A DNA stretch of 5,493 nt from Candidatus Magasanikbacteria bacterium RIFOXYD12_FULL_33_17 (lineage in GTDB: Bacteria > Patescibacteriota > Patescibacteriia > Magasanikbacterales > UBA922): contig MFRB01000116.1 in the NCBI GenBank assembly GCA_001783255.1, positions 243-5,735 on the forward strand, in the 5' to 3' direction. Shown here one piece after another: positions 1 through 5,155 of this stretch. A model generated the notes under the pieces. The model did no database searches. It was not told the DNA's origin and worked only from the letters and a program-made list of their open reading frames with translations. Made by a program: the position numbers and the translations under genes. The number at the start of each line of letters is the position of its first letter. The first letter of the stretch is position 1.

Positions 1-209
1 AAATCTTTACAGCCTTGTTTGGAATCTTCATCTATAAATTGTTTTTCGCATTCATAAAGTAAGTCAGTATCTTTTTCCTGGCTCATTTCATAGGCTGTTT
101 CATAAGCGCTTTTTTGTTCTTGGCTTATTTTGTTATTTGGCAAAGAACATCCTGCTAGAGTAGTTGTAAATAAGATAGCTAAGATAACTTTGAAAGTATT
201 TTTGCTCAT
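1..209 (-). CDS. Small lipoprotein, C-terminal part beyond the left edge
   Basis: The minus strand is open from an ATG at 207-209 to the window edge (69 codons visible, no stop). The protein begins MSKNTFK, then a hydrophobic stretch (residues 8-19), then the lipobox L-A-G-C with the cysteine at residue 21. This is a textbook signal peptidase II site, so the mature protein should be lipid-anchored on the outer face of the cytoplasmic membrane. After Cys21 the chain is polar and charged (SLPNNKIS..., many Glu, Lys and Gln) and carries two more cysteines near residues 52 and 66, which could form a disulfide. The start lies 22 bases after the aminotransferase stop, so the two are probably co-transcribed. 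No Shine-Dalgarno is visible. I recognise no family; the lipoprotein call is secure, the function unknown. Confidence 0.8.
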   Translation of the reverse strand, partial: MSKNTFKVILAILFTTTLAGCSLPNNKISQEQKSAYETAYEMSQEKDTDLLYECEKQFIDEDSKQGCKD

Positions 210-231
210 ATTTTTTGGTGATAGAAATTCT

Positions 232-1386
232 TTATAAAATATTTTTTGATAATGCTTCAACTATTTTGTCCAAATTGTCAGTTTTAATACTAGAAATATT
301 AATTCTACCGTTTTTTGGTATATAGATAGCGTGGTTTTTTTTGAGATTTTCAGTATTCAATTGTGGTAGCAGTGAAAATAGACCTTTTTGATTAGCTATT
401 TCATTGAAACTAGTAATATTGTGTAAGTTTAGTTTGTAAACTAGTTGTTGACGCATTTCAACTAGTTTGTTTCTGATTATTTTTAATTCTTGTTGCCACT
501 TTTCTAATAATATCTTATCACTTAAAACTAATGTTGCCAAGTCACTAGCGTAACGTGAAGTATTAGAGATTGTAACGCGAATTATTTTTTCTAAGTTACT
601 ATCAATTTTGTCTTTATCATTTTTTATATTTAATAAAGTCAAAACGCCTAGTCTTTGTCCATAAAGGCTCATGTTTTTTGAAAAAGAAAAAGCTAAAGCG
701 AAAATTATACCTGATTCATATATTCTTTTTACTAGTTCCAAATCTTGTTCGATAGTTTCATTTACCAGACCAACATAAGCAGCGTCAATAAAAAATATTA
801 AATTTTTCTTTTTGGCAATTTCTAGTAATTTATTTATTTCAGAAGAATTCAAATCAACACCTGTTGGATTATGTCCACAAGCATCAAGAGATAACAAAGA
901 GTTATCTTCTATATTCTCTATTGATTTTAAGAAATTTTTATTTAATTTTTTACTTTCAAAATCATAATAATCAAGAGTTGCGACTTCTAGTCCGGCTTCT
1001 TCAAATATACCTGTATGATTTGACCAAGTAGGGTTTGGAAAGTATATTTTTTTTATTCCCATTTTTTGGAATAATTTGCCTGCTAAAAAATTGGCGTGTG
1101 TACCACCAACTGTTTGTACGGAAGTTATATTTTCTTTTTCAGCAAATTTTAAGAAAAAATCTTCAAAATTTTTTTTGAAAACAAGATCACCTTCTATAGG
1201 TAGATAATTGTCATTTTTAGCTATTATTATATTTTGTAGACTCTTGAAAGAATAGGTTTTTCTGGCATTATCTGTGATAACTCCAATACCTAGATCTATC
1301 TTGTTTGGATTAGAATCTCTTTCAAATTCACTCTTTAGAGCAAAAATAGGGTCTTTTTCTATATAAGACAAATTAGCAAATATCAT
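232..1386 (-). CDS. Class I PLP aminotransferase (aspartate/aromatic type)
   Basis: This is a pyridoxal-phosphate enzyme of the AspC/TyrB group, which moves amino groups between aspartate or aromatic amino acids and 2-oxoglutarate. Counting from the chosen start (384 aa, close to the usual ~396), the diagnostic residues are all present: LGIG near the N-terminus, Tyr61 in NYLPIEG, GGT at 94-96 (phosphate loop), Trp121 in NPTWSNH, Asn173 in HNPTG, Asp201 and Tyr204 in FIDAAY, the Schiff-base Lys237 in SFSKN, Arg245 in YGQRLG, and both substrate-carboxylate arginines (Arg270 in IRVTISN and Arg361 in GRINIS). It should therefore be active on dicarboxylic substrates. The usual NPP(A/H)G after Arg270 is replaced by NTSRYAS. 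A longer frame opens at 1422, but the ATG at 1384-1386 fits the family N-terminus (M-F-x-N...DPI), and a promoter -10 lies inside the extra 12 codons. Substrate preference cannot be settled from sequence. Confidence 0.9.
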   Translation of the reverse strand: MIFANLSYIEKDPIFALKSEFERDSNPNKIDLGIGVITDNARKTYSFKSLQNIIIAKNDNYLPIEGDLVFKKNFEDFFLKFAEKENITSVQTVGGTHANFLAGKLFQKMGIKKIYFPNPTWSNHTGIFEEAGLEVATLDYYDFESKKLNKNFLKSIENIEDNSLLSLDACGHNPTGVDLNSSEINKLLEIAKKKNLIFFIDAAYVGLVNETIEQDLELVKRIYESGIIFALAFSFSKNMSLYGQRLGVLTLLNIKNDKDKIDSNLEKIIRVTISNTSRYASDLATLVLSDKILLEKWQQELKIIRNKLVEMRQQLVYKLNLHNITSFNEIANQKGLFSLLPQLNTENLKKNHAIYIPKNGRINISSIKTDNLDKIVEALSKNIL

Positions 1387-1412
1387 AAAATTTAGTGTAA
1401 TATTGTTTGCTA

Positions 1413-1441
1413 ATATTAGCATATCTTTAGTACAAAAACAA
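1413..1441 (-). promoter_or_regulatory. Putative extended -10 promoter for the aminotransferase gene
   Basis: On the minus strand, TTGTTT (1436-1441) is followed by a 17-base spacer and TAATAT (1413-1418), with TG one base before the -10 box. The predicted transcript starts about 20 bases before the ATG at 1384-1386. This only works if that ATG, not the one at 1420-1422, is the true start. The -10 matches consensus at four of six bases, so this is a moderate prediction. Confidence 0.4.
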
Positions 1442-1452
1442 CCTGACTTTTT

Positions 1453-1469
1453 CCACTTGACTTAAGTGG
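1453..1469. promoter_or_regulatory. Palindrome overlapping the -35 box in the divergent promoter region
   Basis: CCACTT (1453-1458) and AAGTGG (1464-1469) are perfect inverted repeats separated by five bases, and ACTTAAGT (1460-1467) inside is itself a palindrome. The element covers the -35 hexamer of the rightward promoter and lies between two divergent genes. That is the position and shape of a dimeric repressor's operator. No regulator gene is visible in the window, so its identity is unknown. A chance palindrome in AT-rich DNA is possible. Confidence 0.4.
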
Positions 1470-1485
1470 CTAAACTGGCTAAAAT
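1457..1485 (+). promoter_or_regulatory. Putative sigma70 promoter of the acidic-protein gene
   Basis: TTGACT (1457-1462), a 17-base spacer and TAAAAT (1480-1485) each match the consensus at five of six bases with ideal spacing. Transcription would start near 1492, giving a leader of about 25 bases before the ATG at 1518. A perfect TATAAT at 1491-1496 is a possible second -10, but has no -35 at the right distance (GGCTAA at 1468-1473). An eight-base direct repeat, TGGCTAAA (1467-1474 and 1476-1483), overlaps the spacer and -10. Confidence 0.6.
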
Positions 1486-1517
1486 AGAGATATAATAAAT
1501 TTATAAATAAAACCATT

Positions 1518-2156
1518 ATGTCAGCTAATCTAGATAGACTAATAAAATTAGCCAAAAGAAGTGGCAGTACTCTCATTATTCATGATGAGAAAAAAGGTGA
1601 TATGGTGATGATGGATTTGGATTCTTATGAAATGATGCTTGATATGCAACATGATTTCGAAGATTGTAGTTTTGGAAATGAAGATTTGTATGAAATGTCA
1701 GAAAAAGAAATGTTAGATAAAATAAACAGAGATATCGGTATTTGGCGTTCATATCGTGAAGAAGAGAATCGCGATTGGAATGGTGAATTACTAGAAGAAG
1801 ATTTGGTTAATAATCCTCCTCTAGATCCTTTTGAAGAAGATTATATGCATGATCCTGAGTGGCACAAGGCTGGTGACATTTTGACCAACAGACATAGTAG
1901 TTTGGCCCCAAATTTTGTTGATAAACAAATACCTGATTATTTTGTACCAGATTTACCAAATTTTGATGAGGAGTTAGATGAAGAAGAAGATAAGATGCTT
2001 GGTGTAGATGATAGTGATGATAACTTGGTTTATAATACTTTAGGTCAGGAAGCTTTTGAAAGAAAAAACAAAGTCCCTTTTATGAAGCATGAGGAAGGTG
2101 AAGTAAATAAAGAAGATTTGGATAGTGAGCCTGTATTTTTTGAAGAACCAGTGTAA
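1518..2156 (+). CDS. Unrecognised highly acidic protein, weakly Phd/YefM-like N-terminus
   Basis: A 212-residue soluble protein with no signal peptide or membrane segment. By my count 59 residues are Asp or Glu against about 21 Lys or Arg, so it is strongly anionic. Two parts can be seen. Residues 1-45 (LDRLIKLAKRSGSTLIIHD..., then VMMDLDSYEMML) look like a small alpha/beta unit; the 'V-M-x-L-D-x-Y-E-x-M-L' ending resembles the Phd/YefM antitoxin pattern, but no toxin is adjacent. The remainder is probably largely disordered, rich in DPFEED, PDLPNFDEELDEEED and similar patches, with Pro and aromatic residues. It may be a protein-binding or nucleic-acid-mimicking acidic adaptor; that is inference only. 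I have the impression that similar proteins occur in CPR genomes but cannot name a family. It is the only rightward gene, with its own promoter and a strong terminator. The start is the first ATG after the promoter; no Shine-Dalgarno is seen. Confidence 0.85.
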   Translation: MSANLDRLIKLAKRSGSTLIIHDEKKGDMVMMDLDSYEMMLDMQHDFEDCSFGNEDLYEMSEKEMLDKINRDIGIWRSYREEENRDWNGELLEEDLVNNPPLDPFEEDYMHDPEWHKAGDILTNRHSSLAPNFVDKQIPDYFVPDLPNFDEELDEEEDKMLGVDDSDDNLVYNTLGQEAFERKNKVPFMKHEEGEVNKEDLDSEPVFFEEPV

Positions 2157-2165
2157 TCATAAAAG

Positions 2166-2189
2166 CACTTCAACACTTGAACATTTAAA
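2166..2189 (+). repeat. Three imperfect 8-base tandem units
   Basis: CACTTCAA, CACTTGAA and CATTTAAA follow one another without gaps between the acidic-gene stop and the terminator. Each differs from the next by one or two bases. It lies in untranslated RNA of the acidic gene. It could be slippage-derived or a small protein-binding array; no function can be assigned. Confidence 0.5.
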
Positions 2190-2192
2190 CAT

Positions 2193-2227
2193 AAAAACAG
2201 TCTCGATTTTGTCGGGACTGTTTTTTT
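2193..2227. terminator. Bidirectional Rho-independent terminator between convergent genes
   Basis: The ten-pair stem 2197-2206 / 2212-2221 (ACAGTCTCGA against TCGGGACTGT, one G-T wobble) encloses the loop TTTTG. It is flanked by five A on the left (2193-2197) and seven T on the right (2221-2227). It can stop the rightward acidic gene, and the left A tract supplies the U tract for the leftward membrane-protein gene ending at 2254 if read on that strand's far side. The rightward direction is stronger. Confidence 0.88.
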
Positions 2228-2253
2228 GTAGCTTAAATATTTTGTAAAATTTG

Positions 2254-3045
2254 TTATAAAGTTTTTATCATAAACTTTGTAAACAGTTCATCACTCTGAG
2301 CTTTTTGATCTTCTTTGGCTACCTTTACCCAGATATCTATTTTTGTGTCGCCTACGAAAGTTGTGTATTCATAGACCGAACCATTTGGATCAAACGTGAA
2401 ACTTACTAAGAAACTTTGACCATTGAATTGTTGTAGTTTGAATTCTTTGGTCTTACCGTCAGGATAAGTTTGTGTGTAATCTTTTTTAGCTAGTAGTGCT
2501 TGTTTTTCTCCTGTGTATCTCTCTACGGTTGGATAATCACCCATGAAACATGGTATATTTGACAGACAACTTTCATTGAATTTTTTTATTGAATCTTCGG
2601 AAAAGAATTGTACTTCAGTCAATGCTAGTGTTGAGGTACTGTTAGTATTTGAGAAGTCATATGAGCTGTAGCTTCCTCTTCTATTTTTTTCAGTACTTTT
2701 GGTTATATTATAACTGTCTGGGAAGGATAAGGTTACCTTTGGAATGTCTAGAGTGATTGACTTGTGAGGTGTTGTTATTGCTGTATTTTTTTGAGCAGTT
2801 TCTTGTGTTTGTTGTAAGCTGGCAGTTAATTCAACTTTCTCTTGTTGTAGTTTGGCAACATCATTTTTGAGAGAGGCAATTTGAGTTTGCATACTTTTAG
2901 TTATCTCTTTGGTTGACATGCTTTGTAAGAAATAAAGTGTTCCTGATCCTGCTACACTAAACAAAAGTATAACTAAAATTATCCAAATATAAATTGGTGT
3001 GTGTGGTTTATTTCCTACTGTAGTAAAATTTGTTTGTTCGTTCAT
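2254..3045 (-). CDS. Single-span membrane protein with coiled coil and outer domain
   Basis: The 263-residue protein has a short polar N-terminus (1-16), one strongly hydrophobic segment at about 17-41 (IYIWIILVILLF...), and a heptad-like Lys/Gln/Glu/Leu region at about 44-88 (SLKNDVAKLQQEKVELTASL) that should form a coiled coil. A Thr/Asn-rich C-terminal domain (about 98-263) seems built of beta strands (SFLVSFTF, TKIDIWVKV). With little positive charge before the segment and no cleavage site, the likely topology is N-in, C-out, anchored in the cytoplasmic membrane. Cys160 and Cys166, six residues apart in the outer domain, may form a disulfide. I recognise no family; the architecture is that of small surface or envelope proteins common in CPR bacteria. 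It is transcribed alone from its own promoter and ends at the shared terminator. The start fits because the promoter lies just upstream. Confidence 0.88.
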   Translation of the reverse strand: MNEQTNFTTVGNKPHTPIYIWIILVILLFSVAGSGTLYFLQSMSTKEITKSMQTQIASLKNDVAKLQQEKVELTASLQQTQETAQKNTAITTPHKSITLDIPKVTLSFPDSYNITKSTEKNRRGSYSSYDFSNTNSTSTLALTEVQFFSEDSIKKFNESCLSNIPCFMGDYPTVERYTGEKQALLAKKDYTQTYPDGKTKEFKLQQFNGQSFLVSFTFDPNGSVYEYTTFVGDTKIDIWVKVAKEDQKAQSDELFTKFMIKTL

Positions 3046-3075
3046 ATTTTTTTAGTTATTAAATAGCTTGTTTAG

Positions 3076-3084
3076 ATTATACCA
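3076..3084 (-). promoter_or_regulatory. Extended -10 promoter of the membrane-protein gene
   Basis: The minus strand reads TGGTATAAT, a perfect -10 hexamer (3076-3081) with the TGn extension. No good -35 is present at 17 bases (only T-rich DNA), as is usual for extended -10 promoters. The transcript would start about 24 bases before the ATG at 3045. It sits immediately after the terminator of the preceding gene. Confidence 0.65.
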
Positions 3085-3094
3085 TAAAATTAAT

Positions 3095-3124
3095 AAACAA
3101 AAAAGCAACTTTTTAGTTGCTTTT
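3095..3124 (-). terminator. Rho-independent terminator of the GNAT gene, overlapping its stop codon
   Basis: On the minus strand AAAAGCAACT (3124-3115) pairs perfectly with AGTTGCTTTT (3110-3101) around a four-A loop, followed by the rest of a TTTTTTGTTT tract. The stem has only three G-C pairs beyond the A-T ends, so it is weaker than the one near 2200. The last codons of the acetyltransferase (Lys-Ser-Asn-stop) form the 5' arm and the loop edge. Confidence 0.7.
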
Positions 3125-3625
3125 ATTTTTTTTATTAAATATCGCCATGGACAAAAAATTATGGAATTTTCCAGCGAAGTATACTTCTTCTTTCATAAAA
3201 CCTTCAATTTCAAATCCAAAAGATTTATATAGATTAATAGCGGTTTTGTTTTCTTCAAAAACACCAAGATTGATTTTGTTTAGTTTTAATTTTTCAAAAG
3301 CAAAATCTACAATCCAATTTAGAGCTTTCTTGCCAAATCCTTGTCCTCGATATGAATCTTCTCCAATGGCAATAAATAAATCTGCATTTCTATTATTTTT
3401 ACTAATGTTAGATAGACCTACAATTCCGATAGGTATTTCATCTTCACATATTGTAAAGAATTTTTTCGTTTTATCTTTTTCATAATTTTTGAACCATTCT
3501 TTTTGTTTTTGAAGGTTGGTTCTTTTACCTGGTTCATCTCCAATTAATTTGTTTACTTTTGGATTGTTTAGCCATTTTACACGAAGAGGCATATCTTTTT
3601 TGGTGTGTTCTCTGATTTTTAGCAT
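3113..3625 (-). CDS. GNAT-family N-acetyltransferase (RimJ/RimL-like)
   Basis: A 170-residue acetyl-CoA-dependent N-acetyltransferase, a normal length for the Acetyltransf_3 (RimJ/RimL, PseH, SpeG) branch. The N-terminus has the typical 'L-x-I-R-x-x-x-x-x-D' strand and the KWLNNPKV segment. Residues 56-72 form central strands (FFTICEDEIPIGIVGLSNI). The acetyl-CoA pyrophosphate loop is Y-R-G-Q-G-F-G at 92-98. The closing motif ENKTAINLYKSFGFEIEG (125-142) holds the catalytic-site tyrosine Tyr133 and the FGF turn. The substrate could be a ribosomal or other protein N-terminus, a sugar amine or a polyamine; sequence does not decide. It starts 26 bases after the pyrophosphatase stop and is the last gene of a four-gene leftward unit, with a terminator at its end. 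The 26 bases at its start codon are nearly identical to those at the VTT gene start. An antisense frame opposite it is a shadow. Confidence 0.92.
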   Translation of the reverse strand: MLKIREHTKKDMPLRVKWLNNPKVNKLIGDEPGKRTNLQKQKEWFKNYEKDKTKKFFTICEDEIPIGIVGLSNISKNNRNADLFIAIGEDSYRGQGFGKKALNWIVDFAFEKLKLNKINLGVFEENKTAINLYKSFGFEIEGFMKEEVYFAGKFHNFLSMAIFNKKNKSN

Positions 3626-3648
3626 AAGTAAATCAAAATAAATTAAGT
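3623..3648 (-). repeat. Copy 1 of a 26-base leader repeat, before the GNAT gene
   Basis: On the minus strand the sequence begins ACTTAATTTATTTTGATTT and ends CTTATG, the ATG being the start codon of the acetyltransferase. It matches 4646-4671 at 25 of 26 bases and lies in the same orientation 1023 bases away. It starts just after the stop codon of the preceding gene. It has no Shine-Dalgarno and no -10 box, so a role as an unstructured AT-rich translation start is the simplest reading. Confidence 0.75.
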
Positions 3649-3651
3649 AAA

Positions 3652-3990
3652 TTATCTAATAATCTCTGATTTGAAAAATCTTTCTTGAAATTCAGTTAAA
3701 GCTTTTATTTGGTCATCGTTATAATTTAGACCTGTGGGAACGATTATAAGTTTGTCATCATGGTCATTTGTTCTGTGAATTATTGCAATACAATCACCTT
3801 CAAACTCATTAATTGGATCAAATACACCAAGTATATAAGCATCGATTTCTTCTCCATCAGGAGACATAGTGTTTGGAATAAATCCATAATTTAAACAATA
3901 AACAAAATCGTGTTTTGGATGTTTTGTACCCAATGGTCTGTCTATTTTAACTTTTATTGTTTTCCCTAAATATTTTGTTGCGTAATTCAT
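3652..3990 (-). CDS. Short inorganic-pyrophosphatase-like protein
   Basis: A 112-residue protein of the family I inorganic pyrophosphatase (PPi to 2 Pi) fold. The segment DRPLGTKHPKH (17-27), then NYGFIP (34-39), then SPDGEEIDAYILG (43-55), matches the metal-binding core of the E. coli enzyme: Arg18, Tyr35, Asp45 and Asp50 stand for Arg43, Tyr55, Asp65 and Asp70, while Glu47 replaces Asp67. HRTNDHDDKLIIVP (72-85) holds the Asp/Asp/Lys group (Asp79, Lys80). The N-terminal Glu/Lys/Glu strand and the C-terminal Tyr-Lys pair of the 175-residue enzyme are absent. The 'IKALTEFQERFFKSEII' tail is that of a known short subfamily found in Firmicutes and others, so the protein looks complete rather than broken. 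Whether it hydrolyses pyrophosphate is uncertain. Its start overlaps the VTT gene by 44 bases, which suggests coupled translation. It may instead use another phosphoanhydride. Confidence 0.88.
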   Translation of the reverse strand: MNYATKYLGKTIKVKIDRPLGTKHPKHDFVYCLNYGFIPNTMSPDGEEIDAYILGVFDPINEFEGDCIAIIHRTNDHDDKLIIVPTGLNYNDDQIKALTEFQERFFKSEIIR

Positions 3991-4648
3991 ATTGGTTGTT
4001 TTTCAAATATTTATTCGTTATTTGATTTTTTTTAATTAAAAAGTAAGATACTGCCAATAAAACAATTATTGATGTTAGAATAATAAAAATAGGATCTTTT
4101 AGGGAAACTCCACTACCAATGTATGCAAGTGTTAATGTTGGAATGATATGAGCTGTAAGTATCAAGAAAAAAAATGTTTTTGTTTTCATTGTGGAAATTC
4201 CAGCCAAGTAGGAGAGAGTATCATTAATAGTAAACCCAATAAAAATAAGAAACGCATGTTGATTGAATATTTTGTTGTACTGGATCATGTCCTCTGACTT
4301 TGTAAATTTAGAAATGGCTTTTTTGCCTAAGAATCTACCGATTGAAAAGGTTATTATTGTTCCAATACTTTTAGAAATCCAGTTTAAAATAAAACCAACC
4401 CACGGACCAAAAACAAAGCCTCCAACAATACCAAATATTCCATGATTGAGTGGTGTAAATATGACTGGTATAATTGATAATCCTACGAAAATAATAGGTG
4501 ACCACCATCCGAAATTTTTGATAAACTGGCTAACTTGCTGTTGATTTGAAAAAAATGTATTTGGAAACAAAAAACCTAAGGCTGGAATCAGAAAGCCTAT
4601 TGCAAATGTTAGAATTGTAAACCAATTTAATTTGGATATTTTTTTCAT
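3947..4648 (-). CDS. VTT/TVP38-family (DedA-like) membrane protein
   Basis: A 233-residue integral membrane protein of the SNARE-associated/VTT superfamily (TVP38/TMEM64, DedA), whose members include lipid scramblases and flippases. From the chosen Met: segment 10-29, a re-entrant-like 50-68, then a Gly-rich stretch 70-108 (GIVGGFVFGPWVGF... IGTIITFSIGRFLGKK, the family's 'GxxFGxxxG... GRxxGK' signature), segments 131-150 and 158-178 with INDTLSYLAGIS (equivalent to the DedA/TVP38 'D-x-x-NYLAG' motif), a last span 184-205, then a basic tail. An upstream ATG at 4733-4735 would add 29 residues, but these only re-read the end of the acetyltransferase pseudogene in another frame, so the ATG at 4646-4648 is preferred; the repeated leader also ends exactly there. 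It overlaps the pyrophosphatase gene by 44 bases at its 3' end and follows the pseudogene by 23 bases. A role in envelope lipid handling is an inference. Confidence 0.88.
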   Translation of the reverse strand: MKKISKLNWFTILTFAIGFLIPALGFLFPNTFFSNQQQVSQFIKNFGWWSPIIFVGLSIIPVIFTPLNHGIFGIVGGFVFGPWVGFILNWISKSIGTIITFSIGRFLGKKAISKFTKSEDMIQYNKIFNQHAFLIFIGFTINDTLSYLAGISTMKTKTFFFLILTAHIIPTLTLAYIGSGVSLKDPIFIILTSIIVLLAVSYFLIKKNQITNKYLKNNQYELRNKIFRENNKS

Positions 4649-4671
4649 AAGAAAATCAAAATAAATTAAGT
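4646..4671 (-). repeat. Copy 2 of the 26-base leader repeat, before the VTT gene
   Basis: It is identical to the copy at 3623-3648 apart from one base (A in one, T in the other, before CTTATG). It ends on the VTT start codon and begins right at the end of the pseudogene's terminal TAA. The repeat supports the choice of the ATG at 4646-4648. Confidence 0.75.
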
Positions 4672-5094
4672 TTAAAAAAACTTTGTTAAAATCAAACCTT
4701 TTCTTCCTAAATAGTGTTTTTCGTGTACTCCACAAATTTCATATCCCATTTTTTTATAAAACTTTGCTGCTTCCCAGTCTTCATCAGTTTCAGTCTATAT
4801 TTTTGTACATTTGTTTTCTTTCGCGAAATTTTCTGCAAATAATAAAAGATTTTTTCCTATACCTTTGGCTCTATGATTATGATTGACAACTAATCCTTCA
4901 AGAAAGGCGACATTAGCTTCGATGACTAAATCTAATACCCCTAAAATTTCATTTTTATCTTTCGCCATAAACTTATAACTCTTTTTTTCAAAATTACGAG
5001 CTTTACCATAATGTTCAATATCAGAAATCAACCATTCTTCATCTTGGAATTTTTTGAGTTTAGGAGACACCTTTTTTACTTTTTGGATGTTCAT
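4672..5094 (-). pseudogene. GNAT acetyltransferase interrupted by an in-frame TAG
   Basis: The minus strand reads 99 codons from the ATG at 5092-5094 to a TAG at 4795-4797, then continues in the same frame for 40 more sense codons to a TAA at 4672-4674. Together this makes a 140-residue protein of normal GNAT length. Before the stop are the acetyl-CoA loop (NHRAKGIGKNLL, residues 73-84, with Arg75, Gly78 and Gly80) and FAENFAKE. After it comes TETDEDWEAAKFYKKMGYEI, the family's closing A-x-x-F-Y-x-x-x-G-Y motif. The truncated product would miss the last helix and strands of the fold, so it is probably inactive. The codon is one change from CAG (Gln), AAG (Lys) or TGG (Trp). Recent nonsense mutation is the simplest reading; readthrough, a strain variant or a sequencing error remain possible. 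It heads the leftward unit. Confidence 0.82.
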
Positions 5095-5126
5095 AGCTTT
5101 AGGTTTGTTGGTGTATAAAAAGTTTT

Positions 5127-5155
5127 ATTTTAGCTAATGTTTCTATATTGGTGAA
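5127..5155 (-). promoter_or_regulatory. Putative promoter of the acetyltransferase-VTT unit
   Basis: The minus strand has TTCACC (5150-5155), a 17-base spacer and TAAAAT (5127-5132). The -35 matches consensus at four of six bases and the -10 at five. The -10 context (GCTAAAATA) is shared with the acidic-gene promoter. It would give a leader of about 25 bases to the ATG at 5094. The surrounding gap (5095-5225) shows no gene, no good hairpin and no obvious terminator for the upstream gene. Confidence 0.35.

Noticed and set aside
1387..1422. 12-codon N-terminal extension of the aminotransferase
   Set aside because: It does not match the family N-terminus and contains the predicted -10 box; the ATG at 1384-1386 fits better.
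1491..1496. Perfect TATAAT as main -10 of the acidic gene
   Set aside because: No -35-like sequence is present at 16-18 bases; the TTGACT/TAAAAT pair just upstream has near-ideal spacing.
3117..3485. 122-codon plus-strand frame opposite the GNAT gene
   Set aside because: It lies antisense to a well-supported acetyltransferase, has no family features or promoter, and is explained by codon bias of the real gene.
4263..4445. 60-codon plus-strand frame opposite the VTT gene
   Set aside because: Antisense shadow of a strongly supported membrane protein, with low-complexity Pro/Ile sequence and no start signals.
4649..4735. 29-codon N-terminal extension of the VTT protein
   Set aside because: It re-reads the coding end of the upstream acetyltransferase in another frame; the ATG at 4646-4648 starts directly before the first membrane segment.
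4683..4886. 67-codon plus-strand frame across the GNAT pseudogene
   Set aside because: Antisense to the pseudogene, and its Phe/Leu-rich sequence only reflects the Lys-rich strand opposite.
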